A stretch of 64,000 nucleotides of DNA from Anaerotignum sp. MB30-C6 (GTDB lineage Bacteria > Bacillota > Clostridia > Lachnospirales > Anaerotignaceae): positions 1,240,001-1,304,000 of the forward strand of contig NZ_CP133078.1 of the NCBI RefSeq assembly GCF_030908465.1, written 5' to 3'. Position numbers and translations under genes: made by a program. The first letter of the stretch is position 1. Every line of letters begins with the position of its first letter. A model generated the notes under the pieces. The model had not been told where the DNA came from. It saw nothing but the letters and a program-made list of their open reading frames with translations, and made no database searches. This document shows positions 8,340-16,035 of the stretch, one piece after another.

Positions 8340-9647
8340 ATGGAAATAAGTGCTGAATTGCTGAAGAGCAAGTGCCATGTTAATACGAATGAAGAAGGCG
8401 ATCGTTTTGTAGGTATTAAGGCTGATTCAGGAAATGCAATGGTCTATTTTCCTATGGGTTATCAATTGCCAGATACAGAAAATGAACGAAGAAGAGATAT
8501 TTTACATCTAATATCTGTACTTTCAGAATTCACAACTAGAAGTGATAGGGTTTTGCACATGAAAAAGTTTGAAGCCCCTCAATCCGTTGATTTTCCTGTT
8601 AATGCATATATGGAAGTAATAAATTACTATTTGGAGCAACGCTCTTATTATACGGAAAAAGAACCTATCTATAAAACTAGTGATCGAGGGAATACTGACT
8701 GGGCAAAAACTATTCGTCAACAAAAACCTTTGCTACAATCAAATAATTCACCAATTTATTTGAAGCAAACAGTAAGGGATTCAACACCTAATGATCGTAA
8801 TCTGATTACACAGATACATAAATACTGTGTTTATGAGAGTTTTCATAAATTAGGCTGGCTGTTCACGCCTAAACTTCCGCAGAAACCAGATTTTCCAGTT
8901 AATATAAAGCGTTTTCTTGTTGAACTAAATGATAAATTGGGCAGAACGAATAATGATAAAGATAAACGTCTTTTTTCATCCATGATTGCAATGCTTAAGT
9001 ATATAGATGAAGAGACAAACAATCGTCAATTCTATTTTGGGACAGATAGTTTCGAGTATGTATGGGAAAAACTTATTGACAGAGTATTTGGTGTTAGTAA
9101 CAAAAACTCATATTTTCCAAAGGCAACCTGGCACCTAAAAAAAGGTAAGACAAGAACATTTGAAGCTCTTAGGCCAGATACAATCATGGTTTGCAATAAC
9201 AAAATCTATGTCTTAGACGCAAAGTATTATAGATATGGATTAACTGGCGAACCCATGCATCTGCCAGAGGGTAGATCTATACATAAGCAGATAACTTATG
9301 GTGAATATATAAGTACAAACAATAAATTTAAAGATGAAAATGGCAATAATCCAACGGTATACAATGCATTTTTGATGCCATACAATTCACGAGAAAATAT
9401 TTTTGATTTGTCTGGTATATTTGAAAATTGTGGTGAAAGTACTGGTGAGTGGAAAGCGCATGATAATACTTTTGAACATGTCCAAGGCATCTTGGTCGAT
9501 ATCAATTACTTGATGCACCATTACACAGGAAATCACTCGAAAAAAATTATAGCCTTAGCAGATTCGATAGAGAGAGCTTTAGCTGAAAATGGTGGGAATT
9601 TACCTACAGAGGCTGAAATAAGTGTATCAGTTGGATCAGATTATTAA
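8340..9647 (+). CDS. LlaJI/McrC-like restriction endonuclease subunit
   Basis: A 435-residue partner of the McrB-like GTPase, 13 bases downstream with its own GGTGGTGAT ribosome binding site. The C-terminal half has a PD-(D/E)XK centre: RPDTIM at about 278-283 and YVLDAKYYRYG at about 290-300 (Asp...Asp-x-Lys). Overall layout and the DAKYY box fit the LlaJI restriction endonuclease family. It ends just before a strong bidirectional terminator that it shares with the convergent gene. Expected role: the cutting subunit, inactive without the GTPase. Confidence 0.82.
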   Translation: MEISAELLKSKCHVNTNEEGDRFVGIKADSGNAMVYFPMGYQLPDTENERRRDILHLISVLSEFTTRSDRVLHMKKFEAPQSVDFPVNAYMEVINYYLEQRSYYTEKEPIYKTSDRGNTDWAKTIRQQKPLLQSNNSPIYLKQTVRDSTPNDRNLITQIHKYCVYESFHKLGWLFTPKLPQKPDFPVNIKRFLVELNDKLGRTNNDKDKRLFSSMIAMLKYIDEETNNRQFYFGTDSFEYVWEKLIDRVFGVSNKNSYFPKATWHLKKGKTRTFEALRPDTIMVCNNKIYVLDAKYYRYGLTGEPMHLPEGRSIHKQITYGEYISTNNKFKDENGNNPTVYNAFLMPYNSRENIFDLSGIFENCGESTGEWKAHDNTFEHVQGILVDINYLMHHYTGNHSKKIIALADSIERALAENGGNLPTEAEISVSVGSDY

Positions 9648-9670
9648 TCATAAGTATACAGAAAAAAATA

Positions 9671-9717
9671 AAAAATCACCGTTACTATGTGGACTGCATA
9701 GTGACGGTGATTTTTTA
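9671..9717 (+). terminator. bidirectional terminator between the restriction operon and the zinc-finger gene
   Basis: A 19-base stem (9671-9689 with 9697-9715, one wobble pair) has A-runs on one side and T-runs on the other, so it works for both converging transcripts. It overlaps the stop codon of the leftward gene. Confidence 0.9.
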
Positions 9718-10938
9718 TTTTTGAGCCATTTTCTTTACTTTTTTCCGGTGATTGCGCTGGGCAGTTGCATTTCTACAGTTAGGGCTACAATATTTTTTTC
9801 GTCCATTTGAGGTTTTAACCAAGAAATGATTATTGCAAGCAGGATTAGCACATTCTCTATATATTTCAGAACCAGGTCTCATATAAAATATTGAAAAATA
9901 TAAGGCCGAAAGTAAGTTAGTGGTTTTCCATGAAGGCTCCATTTTACTTGCCACAAAACGAGGCACAATTCCAGAAAGATTTGAATTAATTTCTTCATTT
10001 AACACAATCTTTGCGACTATTATAAGAGCCTGTTTAAGATTGTCATCAAAATTTTCAATAGTTGGTTCATCATAAAATTCGATGCCATTTTCATAAGTTA
10101 CTTTACTAACCACGCCTACCTTTCTCATAAGATGAAATAGGAAATCTATAGTAATACGAGCAGCAGGTGTTTCATTTGGTGCATTGCGATATAGATAAAC
10201 AATATCTTTGTATCGAAGGTCGTTCATTCCTAGATAACGGTTTGTCAAAGAACTACCCGAAATAATATCTTGATATTCCTCAATATTTAAATTATATGTT
10301 GGTTTATATACTGAATCATTAATTAAATACGTTTCACTTTCAAAGCCTTCTTTGGTGCCGTCAATCTCGGGTACTGAGGAGGCTTTTTCTAATGTTTTAA
10401 TGAAACCATGATAACAAGTCGAATATGGTTTGCTCATAGAATTTAACTTGATAGAAACTTGCTCAGACAGAAGTAGATAAAGAGTTAGGTATAGTATTTT
10501 CTCATAGTTTCTATGAGGTTCTTCAATCTCACTCATGAGAAGAACTGTTGCTTTTATATGATTCACAACTTCAGTTAACGAATGTATATTGATTTCCTCG
10601 TATTCTTCTTTACTAACAGGAAAGAAAAAACCGTTTTCCTCAAAAAAACTTCGTATGCTGTCCACTTCGTTTGGTAAAGAGATTAGTTCACTTAGTAAGT
10701 TTTCTTTTCTAACTGATCCCATCGGTGTGGTTCTACAAAGACCGTTTGAACCACTAAAGGCATAGTGTAGTACATTTTGCCTATCAGCTTGTATTTTCAA
10801 AGTTTGTTTTATCTCCCCAGGCGAGAGATTAACAACATCAACACCTGTTAAACATCGATAGCCCTTTAGAGAAAAATAATCATTTCCTAAATTAAAAAAG
10901 TTTTCATTTTCTAAGGTAATATTTTCGATTTCAGACAT
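9715..10938 (-). CDS. CGNR-like zinc-finger protein (DUF6076 type)
   Basis: A 407-residue protein, the only leftward gene in the element. The last 50 residues form a zinc-binding DNA-contact module, ECANPACNNHFLV then KKYCSPNCRNATAQRNHRKK, like the CGNR zinc finger. The upstream 350 residues are unfamiliar helical sequence. GAGGAGGAGG lies 8 bases before the ATG, and a good promoter lies at 11013-11041. It stands divergent from the sigma/antirepressor early operon, where a lysogeny repressor is usually found, and no CI-like repressor was seen elsewhere in the prophage. It could therefore be a lysogeny regulator. The alternative is independent cargo (defence or host-takeover). Function is not established for the family to my knowledge. 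Confidence 0.75.
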   Translation of the reverse strand: MSEIENITLENENFFNLGNDYFSLKGYRCLTGVDVVNLSPGEIKQTLKIQADRQNVLHYAFSGSNGLCRTTPMGSVRKENLLSELISLPNEVDSIRSFFEENGFFFPVSKEEYEEINIHSLTEVVNHIKATVLLMSEIEEPHRNYEKILYLTLYLLLSEQVSIKLNSMSKPYSTCYHGFIKTLEKASSVPEIDGTKEGFESETYLINDSVYKPTYNLNIEEYQDIISGSSLTNRYLGMNDLRYKDIVYLYRNAPNETPAARITIDFLFHLMRKVGVVSKVTYENGIEFYDEPTIENFDDNLKQALIIVAKIVLNEEINSNLSGIVPRFVASKMEPSWKTTNLLSALYFSIFYMRPGSEIYRECANPACNNHFLVKTSNGRKKYCSPNCRNATAQRNHRKKVKKMAQK

Positions 10939-11012
10939 AGAATTTCCTCCTCCTCATACTACAAACACATAAAATCACAGTCATAAGTAATTGAATAAAT
11001 AATCGTTAATTC

Positions 11013-11041
11013 ATTATATCAAATTTTAGTAATCAAAACAA
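11013..11041 (-). promoter_or_regulatory. promoter of the leftward zinc-finger gene
   Basis: On the minus strand TTGTTT (11036-11041) and TATAAT (11013-11018) are 17 bases apart, with the start codon 75 bases downstream at 10938. Confidence 0.65.
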
Positions 11042-11066
11042 TAAGCTTTGAATGTTGATTTTTATT

Positions 11067-11103
11067 AATAGTAAGCAAAAAATTCAGAAATTTACTTACT
11101 ATT
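11067..11103 (+). promoter_or_regulatory. 9-bp inverted repeat in the divergent control region
   Basis: AATAGTAAG (11067-11075) and CTTACTATT (11095-11103) are perfect inverted repeats with a 19-base spacer. It lies just upstream of the zinc-finger promoter and before the early-operon leader, so it may be an operator. Confidence 0.45.
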
Positions 11104-11159
11104 TGAGACTGATTACAATTATAGATGAGGGAATCCCTCTTTAAATTTATCAGTCTCAA
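11103..11159 (+). promoter_or_regulatory. long stem-loop in the early-operon leader
   Basis: TTGAGACTGAT (11103-11113) pairs perfectly with ATCAGTCTCAA (11149-11159). A nested hairpin, GAGGG/CCCTC, sits at 11127-11139. No T-run follows, so it is structure rather than a terminator. Confidence 0.55.
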
Positions 11160-11168
11160 AGTCCTATT

Positions 11169-11269
11169 GCGCATACGGACGGCGGGATGCATAGAGAGTT
11201 CGGAACACAGTGATAAAGACTGTGTTTGGAATGAAGATGCACCCACCGTAATTTCGTGCGCTCTTTTTT
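11169..11269 (+). ncRNA. structured RNA ending in a T-run, candidate riboregulator or attenuator
   Basis: Successive nested helices can be drawn: GCGCA/TGCGC (11169-11173 with 11257-11261), TACGG/CCGTA (11174-11178 with 11246-11250), GGG.TGCAT/ATGCA.CCC (11184-11192 with 11237-11244) and an inner hairpin AACACAG/CTGTGTT (11204-11210 with 11220-11226). Six Ts follow at 11264-11269, so the outer helix can act as a terminator. No open frame fills the region. I do not recognise it as a named riboswitch or ncRNA class. It would control read-through into the sigma-like gene. Confidence 0.55.
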
Positions 11270-11308
11270 AGGACAAGCGAAGTTTGTGGTCATCTTATCC
11301 GCAGGCTC

Positions 11309-11353
11309 TTTTGCATTCCGTCACCCATTACTGGGACGGAAAGGAATGCAAAA
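11309..11353 (+). promoter_or_regulatory. hairpin sequestering the ribosome binding site of the sigma-like gene
   Basis: TTTTGCATTCC (11309-11319) is the exact complement of GGAATGCAAAA (11343-11353), which contains most of the AAGGA ribosome binding site and the A of the ATG. An inner CCGT/ACGG plus CCC/GGG hairpin fits within the loop. This predicts translational control of the first early gene. Confidence 0.6.
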
Positions 11354-11919
11354 TGAAAATACAAGTTTTATATGAAGACAACATCAAAAACGGTCACAAG
11401 AACTATACCACAATTGAAATTCCAGATGGAGATTACAGCGTAATTCTGGATATCGACTATGAACAACGTCTTGCAGAAGCAAAGCCTGAAAAGAAGGCAG
11501 AGGTGAAACGCTGCGAGACTCTACAAGAAATGTTCGACCTCATGAACAACAAGGAATATAACCATTGGCGTCGATACCATAGGCATCTTGGTAATCCCAA
11601 GACACCTTATCGAAAAGATGATGAAGTTGAAATAGATGTCATGGATACTTTCGCTGATAACTCTCAAGAGATAGAACGCAATCACCAAGATGAGTACGAA
11701 TCTGTCTGCCAATGGATACATACTGCTCTTGGTAAAAAACAGGATTGGGCAGATATGTTTATCGCAGTACGCATTGACGGTATGTCGATTCGAGATTATG
11801 CCAGTTCTATAGGAGTCAGTGAAAACAACATTACTCAGAAATTAAAGCGAGCAACAAAGAAATTAGAACAAGAATATAAAAACCGTCAGATTCGACCTTC
11901 TCCCAAGGCTACTAGGTAG
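11353..11919 (+). CDS. phage sigma-70 region-4-like transcription factor
   Basis: A 188-residue protein. Its C-terminal third, DGMSIRDYASSIGVSENNIT followed by QKLKRATKKLEQ, is a sigma region 4 helix-turn-helix; the middle (about 55-130) is acidic and could be a region-2 remnant. The ATG at 11353 follows AAGGAA and lies inside a hairpin (11309-11353), so expression is likely regulated. An in-frame extension upstream has no ribosome binding site. It heads the rightward early genes. Its last 13 codons (ending K-A-T-R-stop) are the source of a 39-base repeat found twice more in the element. Such small sigma-like proteins are common in Firmicutes phages and conjugative elements; the target promoters are unknown. 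Confidence 0.8.
   Translation: MKIQVLYEDNIKNGHKNYTTIEIPDGDYSVILDIDYEQRLAEAKPEKKAEVKRCETLQEMFDLMNNKEYNHWRRYHRHLGNPKTPYRKDDEVEIDVMDTFADNSQEIERNHQDEYESVCQWIHTALGKKQDWADMFIAVRIDGMSIRDYASSIGVSENNITQKLKRATKKLEQEYKNRQIRPSPKATR
11881..11919 (+). repeat. 39-bp repeat copy 1 (3' end of the sigma-like gene)
   Basis: Codes N-R-Q-I-R-P-S-P-K-A-T-R-stop. Copies 2 (43137-43175) and 3 (47431-47469) each match at about 32 of 39 bases. The arms GACCTTCT and AGGAGGTC fold with one wobble pair. A second hairpin GGAGGT/ACCTCC follows at 11919-11934. Confidence 0.8.
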
Positions 11920-11959
11920 GAGGTCAAGACCTCCAAAAAAACACAAGGAGGTAATTCGA

Positions 11960-12739
11960 ATGGAATTACAAGTTTACAAAAATGCAGAGTTCGGCTCTGT
12001 ACGTACTACAACGATTGGTGGGCAACCATATTTTGTTGGCAAGGATGTAGCAAGCATTCTTGGTTATGCAAATACCCGAAAAGCATTAATTGATCATGTT
12101 GACGAAGAGGACAAGGGGGTAACGAAATGTGACACCCTTGGCGGAAAACAAGATTTGATTATCATCAATGAATCCGGGCTGTACAGCCTCATCCTCTCAA
12201 GCAAGATGCCAAATGCTAAAAAGTTTAAGCGCTGGGTCACTAGTGAAGTCCTCCCTGCTATTCGTAAACACGGACTCTATGCTACGGATGATTTAATCGC
12301 AAATCCAGACCTTGCTATCGCAGCATTTACTGCACTAAAAGAGGAACGTGAAAAGAACAAGGAATTGATGGCAGCCGTTGCGATTGGTCAACAGCAAATT
12401 GCTGAGATGAAACCCAAGGCTACTTATTATGATGTGGTTCTTAAATGCAGGGATGCAGTCAATATTTCTGTTATTGCCAAAGATTACGGATGGAGCGCCA
12501 TGCGCATGAACGAATATCTCCATGAAAAAGGCATTCAGTTTAAGCAAGGTGATATTTGGCTTCTCTATCAAAAGTATGCTCCAAATGGATATACCAAAAC
12601 CAATACTCACATTTACGAAGATAGCAAAGGTATAAAGCATACGAAAGTGCATACCAAATGGACGCAAAAAGGCAGACTTTTTATCTATGAACAGTTAAAG
12701 GCGGACGGTATCTATCCGCAGATTGAGATGGAGGTGTGA
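11960..12739 (+). CDS. phage antirepressor, BRO-N plus KilA-C domains
   Basis: A 259-residue protein. Residues 1-110 are the BRO-N domain (FVGKDVASILGYANTRKALI, then ESGLYSLILSS and FKRWVTSEVLPAIRKHG). After a helical linker rich in Glu/Lys (about 120-150), residues 150-250 form the KilA-C/ANT DNA-binding domain. AAGGAGG precedes the ATG. Antirepressors of this family push a prophage to lytic growth or control early genes. A paralogue (60795-61538) lies in the neighbouring element. Confidence 0.92.
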   Translation: MELQVYKNAEFGSVRTTTIGGQPYFVGKDVASILGYANTRKALIDHVDEEDKGVTKCDTLGGKQDLIIINESGLYSLILSSKMPNAKKFKRWVTSEVLPAIRKHGLYATDDLIANPDLAIAAFTALKEEREKNKELMAAVAIGQQQIAEMKPKATYYDVVLKCRDAVNISVIAKDYGWSAMRMNEYLHEKGIQFKQGDIWLLYQKYAPNGYTKTNTHIYEDSKGIKHTKVHTKWTQKGRLFIYEQLKADGIYPQIEMEV

Positions 12740-12740
12740 T

Positions 12741-13175
12741 ATGGGAATTGATATGAAAAACTTAGAAGGCTATTATGATCCAACTCCCCATGTAGCACTT
12801 ACTAATATCACCCGTGAGGAAAAGGCAGCAGCAAAAGCTGCCTTTAAGCCCCTTGTCTATATTTGCTCTCCCTTTAGTGGCGATATTGAAAACAACAATA
12901 AGCGCACACGAGCATTTTGTCGTTTTGCTTTAGACAAAGGCAATATCCCGCTTGCTCCACATCTTATGTTTCCGCAATTCATGGATGACAGCAATGAGAA
13001 AGAGCGTGACCTCGCTATTTTTATGGATATTATCCTGATGGGCAAATGCCAAGAGGTCTGGGTTCTAGGTGATGTGATTTCAAGAGGTATGAGTATTGAA
13101 ATCGAAAAAGCAAAGAAACGCAGACAGCCGGTCAGATACTTTAATAAAGATTTCAAGGAGGTAGAATCTCTATGA
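12741..13175 (+). CDS. DUF4406 protein (deoxyribosyltransferase-like fold)
   Basis: A 144-residue protein. VYICSPFSGDIENN at about 34-47 is the nucleotide-binding turn of DUF4406/nucleoside 2-deoxyribosyltransferase-like proteins, followed by IPLAPHLMFPQF and EVWVLGDVISRGMSIEIEKA, conserved in the family. The start is ATG 12741 after GGAGGTG. It overlaps the VapE start by ATGA, so it is coupled to replication genes. A role in base or nucleotide handling during phage replication is likely but not shown. Confidence 0.82.
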   Translation: MGIDMKNLEGYYDPTPHVALTNITREEKAAAKAAFKPLVYICSPFSGDIENNNKRTRAFCRFALDKGNIPLAPHLMFPQFMDDSNEKERDLAIFMDIILMGKCQEVWVLGDVISRGMSIEIEKAKKRRQPVRYFNKDFKEVESL

Positions 13176-15529
13176 AGATAGCATACGGCAACAGCCGAAT
13201 GGATAAGAAATGGAAAAACACAGACATCAGCTGGGAGGACTTTTGCTCCAGGGTTAAGACCACACAGCGTACTACTGAAACCGTAGAAGAATATCGGAAA
13301 ATGAGAAAAGGTGGTCAAGATTCCATTAAAGATGTCGGTGGTTTTGTTGGGGGTCACTTAAAAGATGGCAGACGTAAAAAAGGAAATGTTCTATCTCGTT
13401 CTATGCTCACCCTTGATATGGATTATGGCACAAGTACTATCTGGGAAGAAATCTCTACCTTCTTCCCTTATCAGTGCTGTATTTATTCCACACATAAGCA
13501 TACCCCGGAAAATCCAAGGCTTAGGCTGATCATTCCACTCTTTCGTGATGTGGGTGAGGAAGAGTATGCAGCCGTTAGTCGCATGGTCGCAAAAGAAATC
13601 GGCATCGACCTTTTTGATGACACAACCTATGAACCAGAACGATTAATGTATTGGCCATCTACTTCAAGAAACGGCATTTTTGTGTATGAAGAGAAAGATG
13701 GCTCCATTCTTGATCCTGAGGTATTTCTAAATAAATACGATGATTGGCGAGACACCAGTACTTGGCCCGTATCCTCTAGGCAGTCAGAAGTACTTGATCG
13801 CTCATTAAAGGAACAAGCCGATCCACTTTCTAAAGAAGGTGTTATCGGTACTTTTTGTCGTAGCTACTCAGTAAGCAGTGCAATTGATACCTTCTTAAAG
13901 GATATATACGAGCCTTCAGCAATGACTGGTCGCTATGATTATATCCCGGCTGATTCTAGTGCCGGGGTTATCCTCTATGATGATAAGTTTGCCTATTCCC
14001 ACCACGCAACAGACCCTGCAAATGGGCGGCTTCTTAATGCTTTTGACCTTGTTCGCATTCATAAGTTTGGTCATTTAGATGATCGAGCGACAGAAAGTAC
14101 ACCACCAAGTAAACTACCATCCTTTATCAACATGTGCGAATTTGCCATCCAAGATGATGAAGTAAAAGCACAGTTTACGAAAGAGCGGATGGAACAGGCA
14201 ACCATTGATTTTACGGAGGACAATTGGCAGACAGCACTTGAACTGGATAAGCAAGGAAAGATTAAGGACACCTTGGATAATATAGTTCTCATCATCCGTA
14301 ACGATTCAGAACTAGAATCTATTGCTTTTAATAAGCACCGTGATGGAATCGATGCTAGAGAAGGACTGCCTTGGGAACAGATGAAGGGTGGCTGGAATGA
14401 TTCAGACAATGCAGCCCTTAAGGTATATCTATCCAACAAGTACGGCATCTACTCCCCAACCAAAACAAAGGACGCAATATTAGCAGTCGCAGCAGAACGA
14501 TCCTACCATCCTATAAAAGAATATCTGGATCATTTACCAGAGTGGGACGGAATCGACCGTGTCGAAACCTTGCTGATTGATTACTTCAATGCAACAGATA
14601 ATTCCTATACCAGAGCCGTTACTAGAAAAATGATGGTGGCAGCAGTCGCTAGAATTTATCATCCTGGTACAAAATTCGATAGTGTCTTAATTCTAAATGG
14701 ACCACAAGGAATCGGTAAATCCACCTTCTTTGCAAAGCTTGCAGGTGATTGGTTTTCCGATAGTTTAACCCTCACCGATATGAAAGATAAAGCAGGTCCT
14801 GAAAAACTTCAAGGGTACTGGATTCTAGAACTGGGTGAACTAGCCGGTATGCGAAAAACCGATGTGGAAGTTGTGAAATCTTTTATTTCAAGATCCGATG
14901 ATAAATATCGTGCCAGTTATGGTGTGAATGTGGAAAGCCACCCACGTCAATGTATCATTGTCGGCTCTACCAATGCAGAAAGTGGATTTTTGCGAGACAT
15001 CACGGGTAACCGTAGATTCTGGCCTGTGCGTATTAGTGGTGACGGTAAAAGAAGAGCATGGCAGATGTCCGTATACGATGTAGAGCAGATTTGGGCAGAA
15101 ACTTTGGTGCTTTATGCCAAAGGTGAAAAGCTCTATTTAGAGGGCAGTGATGTAGAGTTGGCAACGAATGAGCAGGCAGATGCTATGGAAAGTGATGAGC
15201 GAGAAGGGCTTGTTCGCACTTACCTCGATACGCTTTTACCCGATGACTGGAATGACCTGTCCTTATACGAGCGAAGAAACTACCTAAACGGTAGTGAATT
15301 TGGTGGGGAATCCCGTGTTGGCACGGTAGAACGTACGCTTGTTTGTAATATGGAAATTTGGTGTGAATGCTTTGGAAGGGATGCCTCCGCCATGAAACCT
15401 GCGGACTCCTATGCCATTGCAGGCATTATGAAAAAGATTAATGGGTGGAACAAGTACCAAGGGAACAAGAATGGAACAAGTAATTTTCCCATTTACGGTA
15501 GACAACGTTGTTACGAGAAGAATGAGTAA
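13172..15529 (+). CDS. VapE-type phage replication primase/helicase
   Basis: A 785-residue protein. The N-terminal ~350 residues resemble the primase-like part of phage VapE proteins (LDMDYG near 90). The C-terminal half is the VapE superfamily-3-like ATPase with Walker A GPQGIGKST at about 509-517, then DSLTLTDMKDK, and the arginine-finger region GSTNAESGFLRDITGNRRFW. Its start overlaps the DUF4406 stop. It should drive phage replication with the VRR-NUC and SNF2 proteins that follow and with the displaced DNA polymerase at 45.5 kb. The last 25 codons contain three copies of an 8-base motif that continues downstream as an iteron-like cluster. Confidence 0.9.
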   Translation: MKIAYGNSRMDKKWKNTDISWEDFCSRVKTTQRTTETVEEYRKMRKGGQDSIKDVGGFVGGHLKDGRRKKGNVLSRSMLTLDMDYGTSTIWEEISTFFPYQCCIYSTHKHTPENPRLRLIIPLFRDVGEEEYAAVSRMVAKEIGIDLFDDTTYEPERLMYWPSTSRNGIFVYEEKDGSILDPEVFLNKYDDWRDTSTWPVSSRQSEVLDRSLKEQADPLSKEGVIGTFCRSYSVSSAIDTFLKDIYEPSAMTGRYDYIPADSSAGVILYDDKFAYSHHATDPANGRLLNAFDLVRIHKFGHLDDRATESTPPSKLPSFINMCEFAIQDDEVKAQFTKERMEQATIDFTEDNWQTALELDKQGKIKDTLDNIVLIIRNDSELESIAFNKHRDGIDAREGLPWEQMKGGWNDSDNAALKVYLSNKYGIYSPTKTKDAILAVAAERSYHPIKEYLDHLPEWDGIDRVETLLIDYFNATDNSYTRAVTRKMMVAAVARIYHPGTKFDSVLILNGPQGIGKSTFFAKLAGDWFSDSLTLTDMKDKAGPEKLQGYWILELGELAGMRKTDVEVVKSFISRSDDKYRASYGVNVESHPRQCIIVGSTNAESGFLRDITGNRRFWPVRISGDGKRRAWQMSVYDVEQIWAETLVLYAKGEKLYLEGSDVELATNEQADAMESDEREGLVRTYLDTLLPDDWNDLSLYERRNYLNGSEFGGESRVGTVERTLVCNMEIWCECFGRDASAMKPADSYAIAGIMKKINGWNKYQGNKNGTSNFPIYGRQRCYEKNE

Positions 15530-15730
15530 GGTCGTTCCTTGTTCCTTAGTTGTTCCTTATGCTTGTTCTCTTAAAAACCCAGTCATTACCGACATTTTGG
15601 CTTTACTTGAATGAGTGGAACAAGAGTTTTACTACTTAGTAATAAATTAATAAATAGTAGTAGTAAGGCATCGTGAGCGTGTGTATGCGCGCGTATAGGA
15701 AAAAACGTTAAAAGTTGTGCTTGTTGTTCC
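15447..15730 (+). repeat. GGAACAAG iteron-like cluster, candidate replication origin
   Basis: GGAACAAG occurs at 15447-15454, 15462-15469, 15473-15480 and 15617-15624, and inverted as CTTGTTCC at 15538-15545. Near copies are at 15549-15557, 15562-15568 and 15719-15730. An AT-rich stretch (15630-15665) lies inside. The non-coding gap 15530-15753 holds nothing else that I can identify. Confidence 0.5.
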
Positions 15731-15753
15731 TGATGAATTGTTGGAGGTCATTT

Positions 15754-16035
15754 ATGCAAGAAAAATATATAGAACAAAAACTGGTAACGACAGTAAAAAG
15801 CATGGGAGGTATGGCGCCGAAATTTGTGAGTCCTGGTATAGATGGCATGCCCGACCGCATTGTATTACTCCCCATGGGAAGAATCGCTTTTGTCGAATGT
15901 AAGGCAACAGGAAAAAAGATGCGACCTTTACAGAAAAAAAGAAAGAAGCAATTAGAGGCATTAGGTTTTCTAGTCTATTGCCTTGATGATATAGAACAGA
16001 TTGGAGGGATACTTAGTGAAATACAAGCCACATGA
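15754..16035 (+). CDS. VRR-NUC nuclease
   Basis: A 93-residue protein made of a single VRR-NUC domain (PD-(D/E)XK fold): E7 at the start, GIDGMPDRIVLLP with the first Asp, and FVECKATGKK with the Glu-x-Lys pair. TTGGAGG precedes ATG 15754. It always sits next to the SNF2-type helicase in phages of this kind, and its 3' end overlaps that gene. It probably cuts branched replication or recombination intermediates. Confidence 0.92.
   Translation: MQEKYIEQKLVTTVKSMGGMAPKFVSPGIDGMPDRIVLLPMGRIAFVECKATGKKMRPLQKKRKKQLEALGFLVYCLDDIEQIGGILSEIQAT

Noticed and set aside
11919-11934. GGAGGT/ACCTCC hairpin as terminator of the sigma-like gene
   Set aside because: It is followed by As, not Ts, on the + strand, so it is not a + strand terminator; the antirepressor can be read through.
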